In this document: positions 1 to 7,569 of the stretch, piece by piece
Position numbering within the stretch: position 1 is the stretch's first letter
How the letters are laid out: each line of letters starts with the position of its first letter
Notes under the pieces: model-generated
Told to the model about the DNA's origin: nothing
Databases searched by the model: none
Seen by the model: the letters and a program-made list of their open reading frames with translations, nothing else
From: Saonia flava
Lineage (GTDB): Bacteria; Bacteroidota; Bacteroidia; Flavobacteriales; Flavobacteriaceae
Assembly (NCBI RefSeq): GCF_011927795.1
Contig: NZ_JAATJJ010000001.1
Location: 2,543,062-2,607,061, forward strand
DNA length: 64,000 nt
Direction of reading: 5' to 3'
Made by a program: the position numbers and the translations under genes

Positions 1-86
1 TTTCTTTCCTGGGGGATTTCAGTAGTGTCCAATAAACCAATAGTATTGTCTATACCAGTAAATACTTGTTCTTTTGTTGTTTCCAT
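1..86 (-). CDS. 5' end of a gene cut by the window edge, possibly a LMW-phosphatase-type arsenate reductase
   Basis: An ATG at 84-86 on the minus strand opens a frame that reads 28 codons without a stop and runs off the window: it begins METTKEQVF and continues to IPQER. It starts 5 bp after the stop of the GNAT gene, so it is probably the fourth gene of the arsR cluster. Bacteroidota low-molecular-weight tyrosine phosphatase/ArsC proteins often begin with a short helix followed by an ERK-x-L-x-PL segment, and the visible ERK-like end fits that start. The catalytic CxxxxxR loop would lie outside the window, so the identity is inference from position and a weak N-terminal resemblance. Confidence 0.45.
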   Translation of the reverse strand, partial: METTKEQVFTGIDNTIGLLDTTEIPQER

Positions 87-91
87 TTTAT

Positions 92-580
92 TTAAATACC
101 AATTTTTTCACTTCTTTTTTCAAATAGTAAGTTGTCTTTCCACGACCCAGCTAATTTTCCAACCCGTTCTCTTTTTCCTATATATCTAAACCCCATTTTT
201 TCATGAAGTTTGATACTTGCAGTGTTTTCTGGAAAAATACCTGACTGCAAGGTCCAAAACCCTTGATTTTCACTTTCTTCTATCAATCTTTCCATCAATA
301 GTTTACCAATACTAAGACCTCTGCTATTTGTGGCAACGTACACGCTTACCTCAGCAACACCTCCGTATACGCATCTACTGGAAACAGGTGACAATGCTGC
401 CCATCCTAATACTGCCCCATTTTTTTCCACAACAAATCTACATTCTTTTAAATGAGCATTGTCCCAAGCATCATACTCTGGAATATTGGTTTCAAAAGTT
501 GCATAGCCCGTAGCAATGCCATCGGCATAAATTGTTGATACTGTTGGCCAATCGTTTGCAATCATTTCTCTAATCAACAT
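92..580 (-). CDS. GNAT N-acetyltransferase, ArsN1/phosphinothricin acetyltransferase-like
   Basis: This is a cytoplasmic GNAT-fold enzyme expected to transfer acetyl from acetyl-CoA to an amino group. The acetyl-CoA loop RGLSIGK is at residues 87-93, and the family pattern is visible: GYATFET near the N-terminus, the VAEVSVYV strand before the loop, and the C-terminal LHEKMGFRYIG. About 162 residues is normal for phosphinothricin acetyltransferase relatives. The start at 580 (MLIREM) is preferred because the family begins there; an in-frame ATG at 607 would add nine residues overlapping the preceding gene. Its place behind arsR and a Cys-rich DUF6428 gene suggests the ArsN1 subgroup, which N-acetylates the arsenical antibiotic arsinothricin. 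The substrate itself cannot be read from sequence; other amino-acid-like toxins are possible. Confidence 0.8.
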   Translation of the reverse strand: MLIREMIANDWPTVSTIYADGIATGYATFETNIPEYDAWDNAHLKECRFVVEKNGAVLGWAALSPVSSRCVYGGVAEVSVYVATNSRGLSIGKLLMERLIEESENQGFWTLQSGIFPENTASIKLHEKMGFRYIGKRERVGKLAGSWKDNLLFEKRSEKIGI

Positions 581-593
581 AGGACTTTTTTTA

Positions 594-1088
594 CTAGCAA
601 CAACCACTGCCAGGTGAACAACTTTCTACATTAGTGGCTTTGGCACCAACAGTTTCTGGTACCCCACAAGTTTCCTTTGCTTTGCAATCGGTTTTCTCAA
701 CAGCAAGTTGTACGGTAAGATTTGTACCGTTCAATATATAGTCATTGACAAAAAGTTGAGCTGTATGGAAATTTTCATTGCTATATTCAAATTTAACTTC
801 GGCATTTCTATCCATTGTTCTCATCTTGTCAACCTTATTTAGGATTCCCAAAGCCTTGTAAACAGACATGTACTCTCTTTTGTCTTTTTCTGATGGACTT
901 TCCCATAATTGTATAATGGTTTCCTTCCAGGCATCTGTTCCCGCTCCACAATCAACGGACTCAATGGTTATGTTTTTTACCTCGGTGATATGATAGTTTG
1001 CACCAACCAATGCTCCTGTTTTATATTCAAAAAGAAGGTTCTTGTTTTGGTGCTCTTTTAGTAATTCTAAAAATTCGATTGTTTTCAT
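594..1088 (-). CDS. DUF6428 family protein with Cys-rich tail
   Basis: A 164-residue protein of unknown function that I recognise as the DUF6428 type commonly found beside arsR in Bacteroidota. The N-terminal half (about 1-125) looks like a compact alpha/beta domain. The last 30 residues form a tail with isolated cysteines and a terminal SCSPGSGCC. Such Cys pairs are plausible sites for arsenite or another thiophilic metal, which would match the Cys pair ending the adjacent ArsR. It starts 15 bp after the arsR stop and slightly overlaps the longer possible reading of the GNAT gene, so the genes are probably co-transcribed. No catalytic motif was seen. A role in arsenic handling is inference from neighbours and the tail. 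Confidence 0.7.
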   Translation of the reverse strand: MKTIEFLELLKEHQNKNLLFEYKTGALVGANYHITEVKNITIESVDCGAGTDAWKETIIQLWESPSEKDKREYMSVYKALGILNKVDKMRTMDRNAEVKFEYSNENFHTAQLFVNDYILNGTNLTVQLAVEKTDCKAKETCGVPETVGAKATNVESCSPGSGCC

Positions 1089-1103
1089 AATTTACTTGTT
1101 TTA

Positions 1104-1427
1104 TTAACAACAATTGGATTGGGTGTTTAAAAAAAAAGAGTTTAAAAGTTGCTGAATCTCTTTCCATTTTTGGAGGTTAATGCAGTAACAAATACTCTTT
1201 CCTTCTATTTCACCACTTATTAAATCTATTTTCTTTAGTTCTTTTAAATGCTGGGAAATGGTTGGCTGTGCCAAACCCACCTCTTCAACAATATCATTAC
1301 ATATACAGGCCTCTTGTGTGCTTATATATTCTAAAATGGCAATACGGGCCGGATGCGCCAAAACCTTTAAAACAATGGCCAATTGATTCTGCTTTTCTGT
1401 AAAAATTTCTGTTTTAGTAACACCCAT
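1104..1427 (-). CDS. arsR: ArsR/SmtB-family metalloregulatory repressor
   Basis: A 107-residue winged-helix repressor, first gene of the minus-strand cluster. The HTH is clear: LKVLAHPARIAILEYI at 20-35, then the recognition helix QPTISQHLKELKK at 54-66 and a beta wing around 71-83. Candidate As(III) ligands are Cys41 and Cys43 (in ACICND, where classical ArsR has CVC), Cys80 and Cys82, and a terminal Cys106-Cys107. ArsR proteins release DNA on binding arsenite, which derepresses the operon. A palindrome just upstream (1439-1450) is a good autoregulatory operator. Arsenic is the likeliest effector given the GNAT and DUF6428 neighbours, but the Cys layout does not exclude antimonite or another thiophilic metal. 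Confidence 0.9.
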   Translation of the reverse strand: MGVTKTEIFTEKQNQLAIVLKVLAHPARIAILEYISTQEACICNDIVEEVGLAQPTISQHLKELKKIDLISGEIEGKSICYCINLQKWKEIQQLLNSFFLNTQSNCC

Positions 1428-1435
1428 AACATATT

Positions 1436-1456
1436 TATATATTGCAATATTACGAT
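1436..1456 (-). promoter_or_regulatory. putative ArsR operator/promoter
   Basis: The region directly upstream of arsR holds a perfect 12-bp palindrome ATATTGCAATAT at 1439-1450, followed on the plus strand by TACGATAA. AT-rich dyads of this kind overlapping the promoter are typical ArsR-family operators. The assignment rests on position and symmetry only. Confidence 0.5.
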
Positions 1457-1508
1457 AATAAAGAATACAAAAAAAGCCAAATCAAAAAAATCTAGCTTTT
1501 TTATTTAT

Positions 1509-1997
1509 TTAGAACCAAGGTTTTTTACCTACTTGATAGGTGTTAAAGAACTCTTCGTCCGATTTTGTTAAATAGATAATTCCTTCTATTAATCCAATAA
1601 TCCACATTAATCCTGCAAGAATTCCACAGCTTATAACACTAATTATTAATGTTATTACCAACATTATAATTCCTTCTTTGGTATAACCTAGAATGAATTT
1701 GTGAATTCCAAACCCACCTAGAACTATGGCTAAAATGCCAGCCAATATTTTTTTATTGTCCCCAGTGGCATTATTAAACGTTTCTTTAGCGCTATCTGCA
1801 AATTCCTTGGCACTCTCTTTTGCATCTTCTGCAAATTCACTAGCGGCTTCTTTTGCATCTTCAAATGCTTCTTTTGCGTCTTCTTTTATATCTGATGCTT
1901 TTTCACTTGCCTTTTCGGCTGCCTCTTTTGCAGCTTCCTTGGCATCGTCCAGAGCGTCTTTTGCTTTATCTCCTAAATCTTTTTCTTTGTCTGACAT
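1509..1997 (-). CDS. TM2-domain membrane protein with long charged N-terminal helix
   Basis: A 162-residue protein in two parts. Residues 1-78 are a low-complexity, highly charged helix built of imperfect repeats of the type AKEAxEDAKEAA, resembling LEA/apolipoprotein-like amphipathic helices. Residues 82-146 form a TM2 domain: two hydrophobic segments (about 84-104 and 109-143) with LGGFGIHKFILGYTKEG between, where the GxHxFYxG-like signature is visible. TM2 proteins sit in the cytoplasmic membrane; their function in bacteria is poorly known. It begins and ends in its own intergenic space and appears monocistronic. The helix might bind lipid or nucleoid, but that is a guess. Alternative: a stress protein, since LEA-like repeats are common there. 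Confidence 0.8.
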   Translation of the reverse strand: MSDKEKDLGDKAKDALDDAKEAAKEAAEKASEKASDIKEDAKEAFEDAKEAASEFAEDAKESAKEFADSAKETFNNATGDNKKILAGILAIVLGGFGIHKFILGYTKEGIIMLVITLIISVISCGILAGLMWIIGLIEGIIYLTKSDEEFFNTYQVGKKPWF

Positions 1998-2050
1998 AGT
2001 GTTTGTTATTGTTGGTTAATACAAGCTACAATGTAGTAAATATTTCCATT

Positions 2051-2437
2051 TTAAAGAAACGCTTTGTCAATAGGTTCCCAAAGTTCCAACTTGTTGCCTT
2101 CCGGATCCAAAATCCAGCCAAACTTGCCATATTCATACTCCTCAATTTCACCTACCACGGTAACACCTTCTTTTTTTAGCTGCGTTAGGAGTTCAACAAG
2201 ATTTTCAACCCTATAATTAATCATAAACTGTTTTTCACTGGGTTTATAATACGAAGTGTCTTCACTCATTGGACTCCATTGGGTGGAACAATCCTTTCCT
2301 TCCTTGTCTTTCCACCAAAAAGTACATCCATATTGGTCTGTATTCAATCCTAAATGATTTTTGTACCATTCCTTTACTTTGTTTGGGTCTTTGGCCTTGA
2401 AGAAAAAACCCCCTAATCCCGTTACTCTATTTTTCAT
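2051..2437 (-). CDS. VOC-family (glyoxalase-like) protein
   Basis: A single-domain vicinal oxygen chelate protein of about 128 residues, half the size of a two-module enzyme, so it probably works as a dimer. Recognisable elements are the opening GGFFFKAKDPNKVKEWY strand-helix and the closing FGWILDPEGNKLELWEP, whose final Glu is the usual metal ligand. The N-terminal ligand position, often His, is not evident. Start at 2437 (MKNRV) gives the usual family N-terminus; in-frame ATGs at 2458 and 2467 would overlap the upstream DUF1801 gene further. The substrate is unknown; fosfomycin resistance or bleomycin-binding annotations would not be justified. Confidence 0.8.
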   Translation of the reverse strand: MKNRVTGLGGFFFKAKDPNKVKEWYKNHLGLNTDQYGCTFWWKDKEGKDCSTQWSPMSEDTSYYKPSEKQFMINYRVENLVELLTQLKKEGVTVVGEIEEYEYGKFGWILDPEGNKLELWEPIDKAFL

Positions 2438-2891
2438 TTTTCTTGATATTTTGTTCATATAAATCAATCCAATCCTGTGTGGTCATTTTAGTGCAAAGCT
2501 CACCAATTAATCCATATGGAATATCATTCATGGATTTAAAACGAATACAGCTTTTCCCCATATCTAATTTTCGCTTACAATGTTTTGGAAATTCTTCTAC
2601 AAACCATTCCATGAGATTTTTATCTGCATAAATTCCAGAATGATAGACCGCAACAAAATTTTTCTGCGAAGCTAGGTTTATAAAAGGTAGAGGTAGTTTA
2701 GGGTCGCAATGGTATCCATCTGGATAAATTTCATGAGGCACTACGTATCCAATCATCTTGTAATTAATACATTCTTGAAAACCCTTGGGTAGGTTGGCCT
2801 TAATAATTTTTCTTAGTTTGGATAGCACTGGTTTTCTTTCCTCAGGAATCTTGGAGATATAATCATCTGGTGTTGTGGCATCAATGGTCAT
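2427..2891 (-). CDS. DUF1801 domain protein
   Basis: A 154-residue cytoplasmic protein with the DUF1801 (YdhG-like) fold: an N-terminal helix with DDYISKIPEERKPVLSKLR, then GFQECINYKMIGYVVP, INLASQKNFVAVYH and a conserved MGKSCIRFK towards the C-terminus. The family is widespread, with no established reaction. The gene sits 6 bp from the DUF4199 gene upstream and overlaps the VOC gene downstream, so the three are probably one transcript. There is no signal peptide or membrane segment. Confidence 0.8.
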   Translation of the reverse strand: MTIDATTPDDYISKIPEERKPVLSKLRKIIKANLPKGFQECINYKMIGYVVPHEIYPDGYHCDPKLPLPFINLASQKNFVAVYHSGIYADKNLMEWFVEEFPKHCKRKLDMGKSCIRFKSMNDIPYGLIGELCTKMTTQDWIDLYEQNIKKNEK

Positions 2892-2897
2892 ATTTTT

Positions 2898-3407
2898 TTA
2901 TTGTTTACGTTGAAGCATTAAAGAAGACAGCAAGGAAATTATAAAACCAATTACAAAGACGGTAATGAACATGAGGAAAAAACTTACTAGCGGGTTGGAA
3001 AAAAGTTCTTTTTCTTCTTCTAAATCAGCCAATTTCACCTTAAAATCTTCTGGGGATAAATTGGCTTTCATTTGCTCAATAGAGTGTGTGTAATAATCTT
3101 CCGTAAAATTGGGGTCTATAATTTTAACATAGATAACATCTAGCAGCCCGAAAGCCAATGCTGTAATAAGACTTATTAGAATACCAACGGCAAGACCTTT
3201 TTTTAGGGAAAGTTTCCCATTGTTTTCTTTATCCCTAAAATGCTTAATCCCAAAAAAGACAAAAGAAAGGGAGACTATTATGACGGCATAGCCAATAATT
3301 TCCTGGATAGCATAATCTAGTCCTTTTCCCAAAAACCATGAAGAAAGGAAGAGTACACAAATAGTGATGGCACCATAGAGACCATATCGAAGAACAGTGT
3401 TTTTCAT
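2898..3407 (-). CDS. DUF4199 membrane protein
   Basis: A 169-residue inner-membrane protein with four hydrophobic segments at about 8-27, 36-53, 71-93 and 140-163. A soluble, charged stretch (about 95-137) precedes the last helix. This layout, including KGLAVGILISLITALAFGLLD before the loop and a final helix ending in a basic tail, is that of DUF4199, a Bacteroidota family. Function is unknown. It heads a probable DUF4199-DUF1801-VOC unit, and the membrane-anchored LuxR-type regulator lies about 95 bp upstream on the same strand. Confidence 0.8.
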   Translation of the reverse strand: MKNTVLRYGLYGAITICVLFLSSWFLGKGLDYAIQEIIGYAVIIVSLSFVFFGIKHFRDKENNGKLSLKKGLAVGILISLITALAFGLLDVIYVKIIDPNFTEDYYTHSIEQMKANLSPEDFKVKLADLEEEKELFSNPLVSFFLMFITVFVIGFIISLLSSLMLQRKQ

Positions 3408-3502
3408 TTTTTAAAAATTTTAGTTTGATTAAAAGTAATTGTGACCAAGGGTAAACCACTCATACTAAAGTACCAAAATGATATGGATTACATGATTTTT
3501 GG

Positions 3503-3919
3503 CTAAAATGATATGATTTGTAGCTCTTTGGCTTTTTGAATTGCTTGGGTTCTTCTCTTGACATCCAATTTTAGAAGCATATTGGAAACATGGGTTTTTA
3601 TGGTGCTTTCCGAAACAAAAAGCTTGTTGGCTATTTCTTTGTTAGATAATCCATTTTTTATCTCCACTAGCACTTCATATTCCCTAGCGCTCAACCCCAG
3701 TTGTTTTATTTGATTTTTGTCAATTTTGCTTTCCAAAGAAGGCACTTTCTTTGAACTTTTTTTATTCAAGAACATTCCAATCGCAAAAAAGACAATGGCA
3801 ATAGTTGCAATTATAATTTCAATGGATATTGTTCCCGATAAATAGGAGTAGGTGCTAATTTGAAACAGCGCCAACAAGGCAACAATCAATGAGGAAAAAA
3901 TAAAAACGGTTCGCTTCAC
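3503..3919 (-). CDS. membrane-anchored LuxR-type HTH regulator
   Basis: A 138-residue protein with two N-terminal membrane helices (about 5-22 and 29-50), a short charged linker and a C-terminal LuxR/GerE HTH at about 76-136. The HTH is canonical: LSAREYEVL, the recognition part NKEIANKLFVSESTIKTHVSNML, then LDVKRRTQAI. It has no receiver domain, so this is a one-component regulator tethered to the membrane, or a DNA-binding part that a membrane partner regulates. It lies about 95 bp upstream of the DUF4199 gene in the same direction, which may be its target or partner. It starts 9 bp after the stop of the hydroxyacid dehydrogenase and may be the last gene of that run. Confidence 0.85.
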   Translation of the reverse strand: MKRTVFIFSSLIVALLALFQISTYSYLSGTISIEIIIATIAIVFFAIGMFLNKKSSKKVPSLESKIDKNQIKQLGLSAREYEVLVEIKNGLSNKEIANKLFVSESTIKTHVSNMLLKLDVKRRTQAIQKAKELQIISF

Positions 3920-3928
3920 AGCATAAAT

Positions 3929-4867
3929 TTAGCAAAATTTTGCCTTTACCTTGTCCACAATGGTCTGCGCCAATTTAATTTTGCTTTCAACGGTCCAGCC
4001 AGCAACATGGGGAGTTAAAATAACATTTTCTGCCTGTGTTAAATATTTAAATGCTGGCGGCATGGAATCGTCTGCAAATAAATTTTCAAAGGATTTTTTT
4101 TCATATTCCAATACATCTAAACCCGCACCCAATATTTTACCAGATATTAATGCGGCAACTAAGTCCTTTGTAACAACGGCTTTTCCACGTGCCGTGTTCA
4201 ATAACCAAAAAGGCTTATGAAAAGCATTTATAAATTCTGAATTGACCATGCCAATAGTCAATTCTGTTTGGGGAACATGTAAGCTAACAACATCTACCTT
4301 TTGGTGAAACTCAAGAATGCCCACTTGCCGTGAATCTTCATTTCCTACACCGCCCAGGATATCATAACAAAGAACTTCTACCTCAAAACCTCGAAGTTTT
4401 TTAGAAAATGTTTTCCCCATATTACCATAACCAATGATGCCCACTGTGAGGCCATCCAGTTCAATCCCACGATTTCCTTCCCTGTCCCATTTTCCAGACC
4501 GTACTTCCTTGTCTGCTTTGTTCAGTTTATTGAAAAGGGAAAGCAACATACCTAGGGTATGCTCTCCTACAGCATTTCTATTTCCTTCTGGTGCTGAAGC
4601 CAAAAAGATTCCTTTTTGTTTGGCATAATCCGTATCAATATTTTCTAATCCAGCACCTAAACGGCCAATGAATTTTAAATTAGTGGCCTTTTCCAAAAAA
4701 AATTGGTCCAGGGTAAATCTAGAACGAATTATAAGTCCATCATACTCATGAATTTTAGCTTCTATTTCCTCTTTGGTGGATGTATAATCTTCATGGTTTT
4801 CAAAACCCAATTCTTTGAATTGTTCTATGATAAGAGGATGATTGGTGTCTAAGTGTAGTACTCGCAT
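3929..4867 (-). CDS. D-2-hydroxyacid dehydrogenase
   Basis: A 312-residue cytoplasmic NAD(P)-dependent dehydrogenase of the D-isomer 2-hydroxyacid family. The Rossmann loop GYGNMG is at 146-151, the catalytic Arg at 227 (NTARGK), the supporting Glu at 254 and the catalytic His at 287 (TPHVAG). The substrate-side elements IIRSR (47-50) and GAGLENID (71-78) match phosphoglycerate dehydrogenase relatives, but the ACT regulatory domain of SerA is absent and the length is that of the short form. The true substrate (3-phosphoglycerate, glyoxylate or another hydroxyacid) cannot be decided. Its start overlaps the cupin stop in a TAATG junction, so the two are probably translationally coupled. Confidence 0.88.
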   Translation of the reverse strand: MRVLHLDTNHPLIIEQFKELGFENHEDYTSTKEEIEAKIHEYDGLIIRSRFTLDQFFLEKATNLKFIGRLGAGLENIDTDYAKQKGIFLASAPEGNRNAVGEHTLGMLLSLFNKLNKADKEVRSGKWDREGNRGIELDGLTVGIIGYGNMGKTFSKKLRGFEVEVLCYDILGGVGNEDSRQVGILEFHQKVDVVSLHVPQTELTIGMVNSEFINAFHKPFWLLNTARGKAVVTKDLVAALISGKILGAGLDVLEYEKKSFENLFADDSMPPAFKYLTQAENVILTPHVAGWTVESKIKLAQTIVDKVKAKFC

Positions 4868-5244
4868 TAAATCTTTGGATATTCGGTTTGTGTTTTTTCG
4901 TGCAGCACATTTCCTGTATGTGATGTAGAAAGTTTTTCGAAAAGCAGTACATGAACTACTTCATCATTTTTGGTCATTGGATTATGTTCCACGCCTTTTG
5001 GAATTACAATGATTTCACCTTCTTTTACAACTTCGGTTCTGTCCCTAAATTGCATATGAAGCGTTCCTTTTAGAACTTGGAAAAGCTCATCTTCATTTTC
5101 ATGTGCATGCCAGACAAATTCTCCTTGAACTTTTGCCAATAACACCTGCATATTATCCACTTTGGCAATTTGATGTGGGTGCCATTGTTTGGTAAATTCG
5201 GCGTGTTTTTGTTTTAGGTTGATAGGGGTAGGTTTTGCTTCCAT
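4867..5244 (-). CDS. cupin-domain protein
   Basis: A 125-residue single-domain cupin. The first metal motif appears as HAHENEDEL, giving His46, His48 and Glu51 or Glu53, and the second as GVEHNP with His87; these four ligands would hold one metal ion. The sequence LFQVLKGTLHMQFRD between them is the usual cupin strand pair. It has no signal peptide. It overlaps the dehydrogenase gene downstream and abuts the PD40 lipoprotein gene upstream, so it is one link in a tightly packed run. Single-domain cupins of this size range from sugar isomerases to binding proteins; the role is not predictable here. Confidence 0.85.
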   Translation of the reverse strand: MEAKPTPINLKQKHAEFTKQWHPHQIAKVDNMQVLLAKVQGEFVWHAHENEDELFQVLKGTLHMQFRDRTEVVKEGEIIVIPKGVEHNPMTKNDEVVHVLLFEKLSTSHTGNVLHEKTQTEYPKI

Positions 5245-6200
5245 TATTCTATATTTAGTTTCTCTACATCAATTCTGTAAATGTTCCCCATGCCGTTCAG
5301 GACATGTTTCGTCATCTCGTTAAACTCTAAAATAGTTGTTATTTTTTTGTTTAGTTGATGTCCTTTATTACTTGTAAAGTAAAAATTCTTTCTAGGAAGG
5401 TCTATAAAGGGGCAGTAATCCAACTTATCAGAGTTTACTATGGCACCCATATTTTTAGATTTGCTCCATTCTCCATGTTCATTTTTTGTACTATAATACA
5501 AATCACCGCCACCATAACCATCTTCACGGCCAAAAGAGCTAAAAATCAATAAATTTTCTTCTGGATTAATATAAGCATTGAATTCGAACATAGCTGTGTT
5601 AATATTGGCATCCAAAACAGTTGGGGCTTCAAAGGTATCTTTAACAAACTTGCTTATAAAGATATCCTCTCTGCCAATACCATTTTCTCTTGAAGAAGTA
5701 AAATAAAGATTACCATGTTTACTAACTGCAGGATAGAATTCATCTGTTTTTGAATTTATTATTGAATCTAACGGCATAGGATTTCCCCACTTTAAATTGA
5801 TTTTTTCCGCCACCCAAATATTATAATCATTTCTTAGAGAATCCTTATAAATGGGTCTATTAGAAGAGAAATATAACTTTTCCCCATCTGGGGAGAAAAA
5901 AGGTTCTATGTCATTATATTTTCCCGAAAAATCCAGTATTTTCTTGTTTGTCCAGCCTTTGCCTTTTTTTTCAATTATTACCAGGCTTCTAATTGTTTGA
6001 TCATAGTTGCCCAAAGAATAAATAATTTCATCCCCTTTTGAAGAAATAGCAATATCTCTTTCATATAAGTTGGTGCTAACAATATCTTTTCCATATAGTT
6101 CAAGAGAAGTTGGTCGTATATCTAAAGCAATATTCAAAGAGTTTTCCCTAGAACAACCACTGATAAATAAAAGTAGTATTAAGAATAGTCTTTTAAACAT
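5244..6200 (-). CDS. PD40/TolB-like beta-propeller lipoprotein
   Basis: An outer-membrane or periplasmic lipoprotein of 318 residues. The ATG at 6200 gives MFKRLFLILLLFISGC, a clean lipoprotein signal with the lipobox Cys; the longer reading from 6233 has no better signal. The mature part contains PD40 (WD40-like) blades, with motifs FSPDGEKLYFSSNR, ...GNLYFTSSREN..., NLLIFSSFGRED and NFYFTSNKG, each a repeat of a propeller blade. Such proteins in Bacteroidota often accompany OmpA or peptidoglycan-associated lipoproteins and act as binding scaffolds; no enzymatic motif was seen. The start lies 16 bp from the mgtE stop. Confidence 0.85.
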   Translation of the reverse strand: MFKRLFLILLLFISGCSRENSLNIALDIRPTSLELYGKDIVSTNLYERDIAISSKGDEIIYSLGNYDQTIRSLVIIEKKGKGWTNKKILDFSGKYNDIEPFFSPDGEKLYFSSNRPIYKDSLRNDYNIWVAEKINLKWGNPMPLDSIINSKTDEFYPAVSKHGNLYFTSSRENGIGREDIFISKFVKDTFEAPTVLDANINTAMFEFNAYINPEENLLIFSSFGREDGYGGGDLYYSTKNEHGEWSKSKNMGAIVNSDKLDYCPFIDLPRKNFYFTSNKGHQLNKKITTILEFNEMTKHVLNGMGNIYRIDVEKLNIE

Positions 6201-6216
6201 AGTTCTTAAAGATAAT

Positions 6217-7569
6217 TTATATCCCCAGTACAAATTTGGCTATCAAAAAGTAGATGAGGATTCCAAAAATATCATTGCTGGTGGTAATAAAAGGCCCAGT
6301 GGCAATGGCTGGGTCTATACCACGTTTGTGCAAAAACAAAGGAACAAATGTGCCAATAATGCCAGCTACAACAATCACGACAACCAAAGAGATGGAGATT
6401 GCCAATGCAGTGTAAAAATGCCCTTTCCAAAACCATGTAAATATTAAGAGTACGGCAGCCAAAATAACCCCGTTTAAAAGAGCCAAAAGCATTTCTTTGA
6501 TAAGTCGGTTGCTTATGCTGCCCTTAAAATCATCATTTGCCAGTCCTTGCACTATAATGGCACTGGACTGTACACCCACGTTGCCAGCCATGGCCGCAAT
6601 CAATGGAGTAAAAAAGAACAGAACCGCATGCTTACTTATCATTTCTTCAAAACCGCCCATAATTGCAGCAGCTCCCAATCCACCAAAAAGCCCTAAAATA
6701 AGCCATGGTAATCGGGCACGTGTTAAATCCCAAATACTGTCATCTGCTTCAACATCTTGAGAGATACCAGCTGCCAGTTGGTAATCTTTTTCAGCTTCTT
6801 CCCTAATTACATCTACAATGTCATCAATTGTAATTCTACCTACCAAACGTCCAATTTCATCAATTACTGGAATAGCTTCCAAATCATATTTGGACATAAT
6901 TTTTGCTACCTCCTCTGGGTTCTCAGTTACGTTTACCGAGTCAACTTTAGGGATGTATATTTCTTTGATATGTGTTTCAGTTGAAACAGTCAACAAGTCC
7001 TTTAATGAGAGTCTACCTTTAAGTTTGTCATCATTATCTACCACATAAATGGAGTGGACTCTTGTGACATTCTCTGCTTGACTTCTCATTTCTCTAACGC
7101 AACGCGTCACAGTCCAGTTTTCATTAACTTTTACAAGCTCTTTGGCCATAAGGCCACCAGCAGAATTTTCATCATATCTAAGAAGGTCAACAATGTCTTT
7201 GGCATGTTCTTTATCCCCAATCTCAGAGATAACTTCCTGGACAATCTCTTCTGGAAGTTCGGCAATAATATCGGCGGCATCATCTGTGTCCAGTTCATCC
7301 AGTTCTCCTGCAATTTCCTTTGCCGAGAGATTGTTAAGAATGGCCTCGCGGACATCCTCGTCCAATTCTGTAAGAATGTCAGAGGTTTTATCACTGTCCA
7401 AAAGTTTAATAAGATAGGTTGCCTCATCTTCATTTAGATCATTTATAATTTCGGCAATATCAGCATAATGATAATCCTCCAAGAGGGAAGTAAGTTTCTT
7501 TCCCTCTTGGTTTTCTATAAGCTGTTCAATTTCAGCTACTAGCTTGTCTGTTAGCTTAAACGGTATCAT
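6217..7569 (-). CDS. mgtE: MgtE-type magnesium channel/transporter
   Basis: A 450-residue inner-membrane Mg2+ channel with the complete family layout. The N-terminal superhelical domain (about 20-130) has the repeated acidic [16 protein letters not shown], followed by two CBS domains (about 135-255, with [22 protein letters not shown]). Five transmembrane helices follow (about 285-450), including the pore-lining [15 protein letters not shown]. Acidic residues in the cytosolic part sense Mg2+ and close the pore when the ion is plentiful. The ORF overlaps the end of ksgA by 14 bp, a conserved flavobacterial order (ksgA-mgtE). Nothing about it looks degenerate. Confidence 0.95.
   Translation of the reverse strand: MIPFKLTDKLVAEIEQLIENQEGKKLTSLLEDYHYADIAEIINDLNEDEATYLIKLLDSDKTSDILTELDEDVREAILNNLSAKEIAGELDELDTDDAADIIAELPEEIVQEVISEIGDKEHAKDIVDLLRYDENSAGGLMAKELVKVNENWTVTRCVREMRSQAENVTRVHSIYVVDNDDKLKGRLSLKDLLTVSTETHIKEIYIPKVDSVNVTENPEEVAKIMSKYDLEAIPVIDEIGRLVGRITIDDIVDVIREEAEKDYQLAAGISQDVEADDSIWDLTRARLPWLILGLFGGLGAAAIMGGFEEMISKHAVLFFFTPLIAAMAGNVGVQSSAIIVQGLANDDFKGSISNRLIKEMLLALLNGVILAAVLLIFTWFWKGHFYTALAISISLVVVIVVAGIIGTFVPLFLHKRGIDPAIATGPFITTSNDIFGILIYFLIAKFVLGI

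Noticed and set aside
1726-2019. 97-codon plus-strand frame rich in Ser/Ala
   Set aside because: It is the mirror of the AKEA-type repeat in the TM2 gene on the minus strand. Low-complexity repeats keep the opposite strand open.
3244-3459. 71-codon minus-strand frame over the DUF4199 start
   Set aside because: It is an alternate frame of the DUF4199 gene with Trp/Cys-rich, non-protein-like sequence.
7131-7433. 100-codon minus-strand frame inside mgtE
   Set aside because: It is a shifted frame within the MgtE N-terminal domain; the real gene is complete and normal there.
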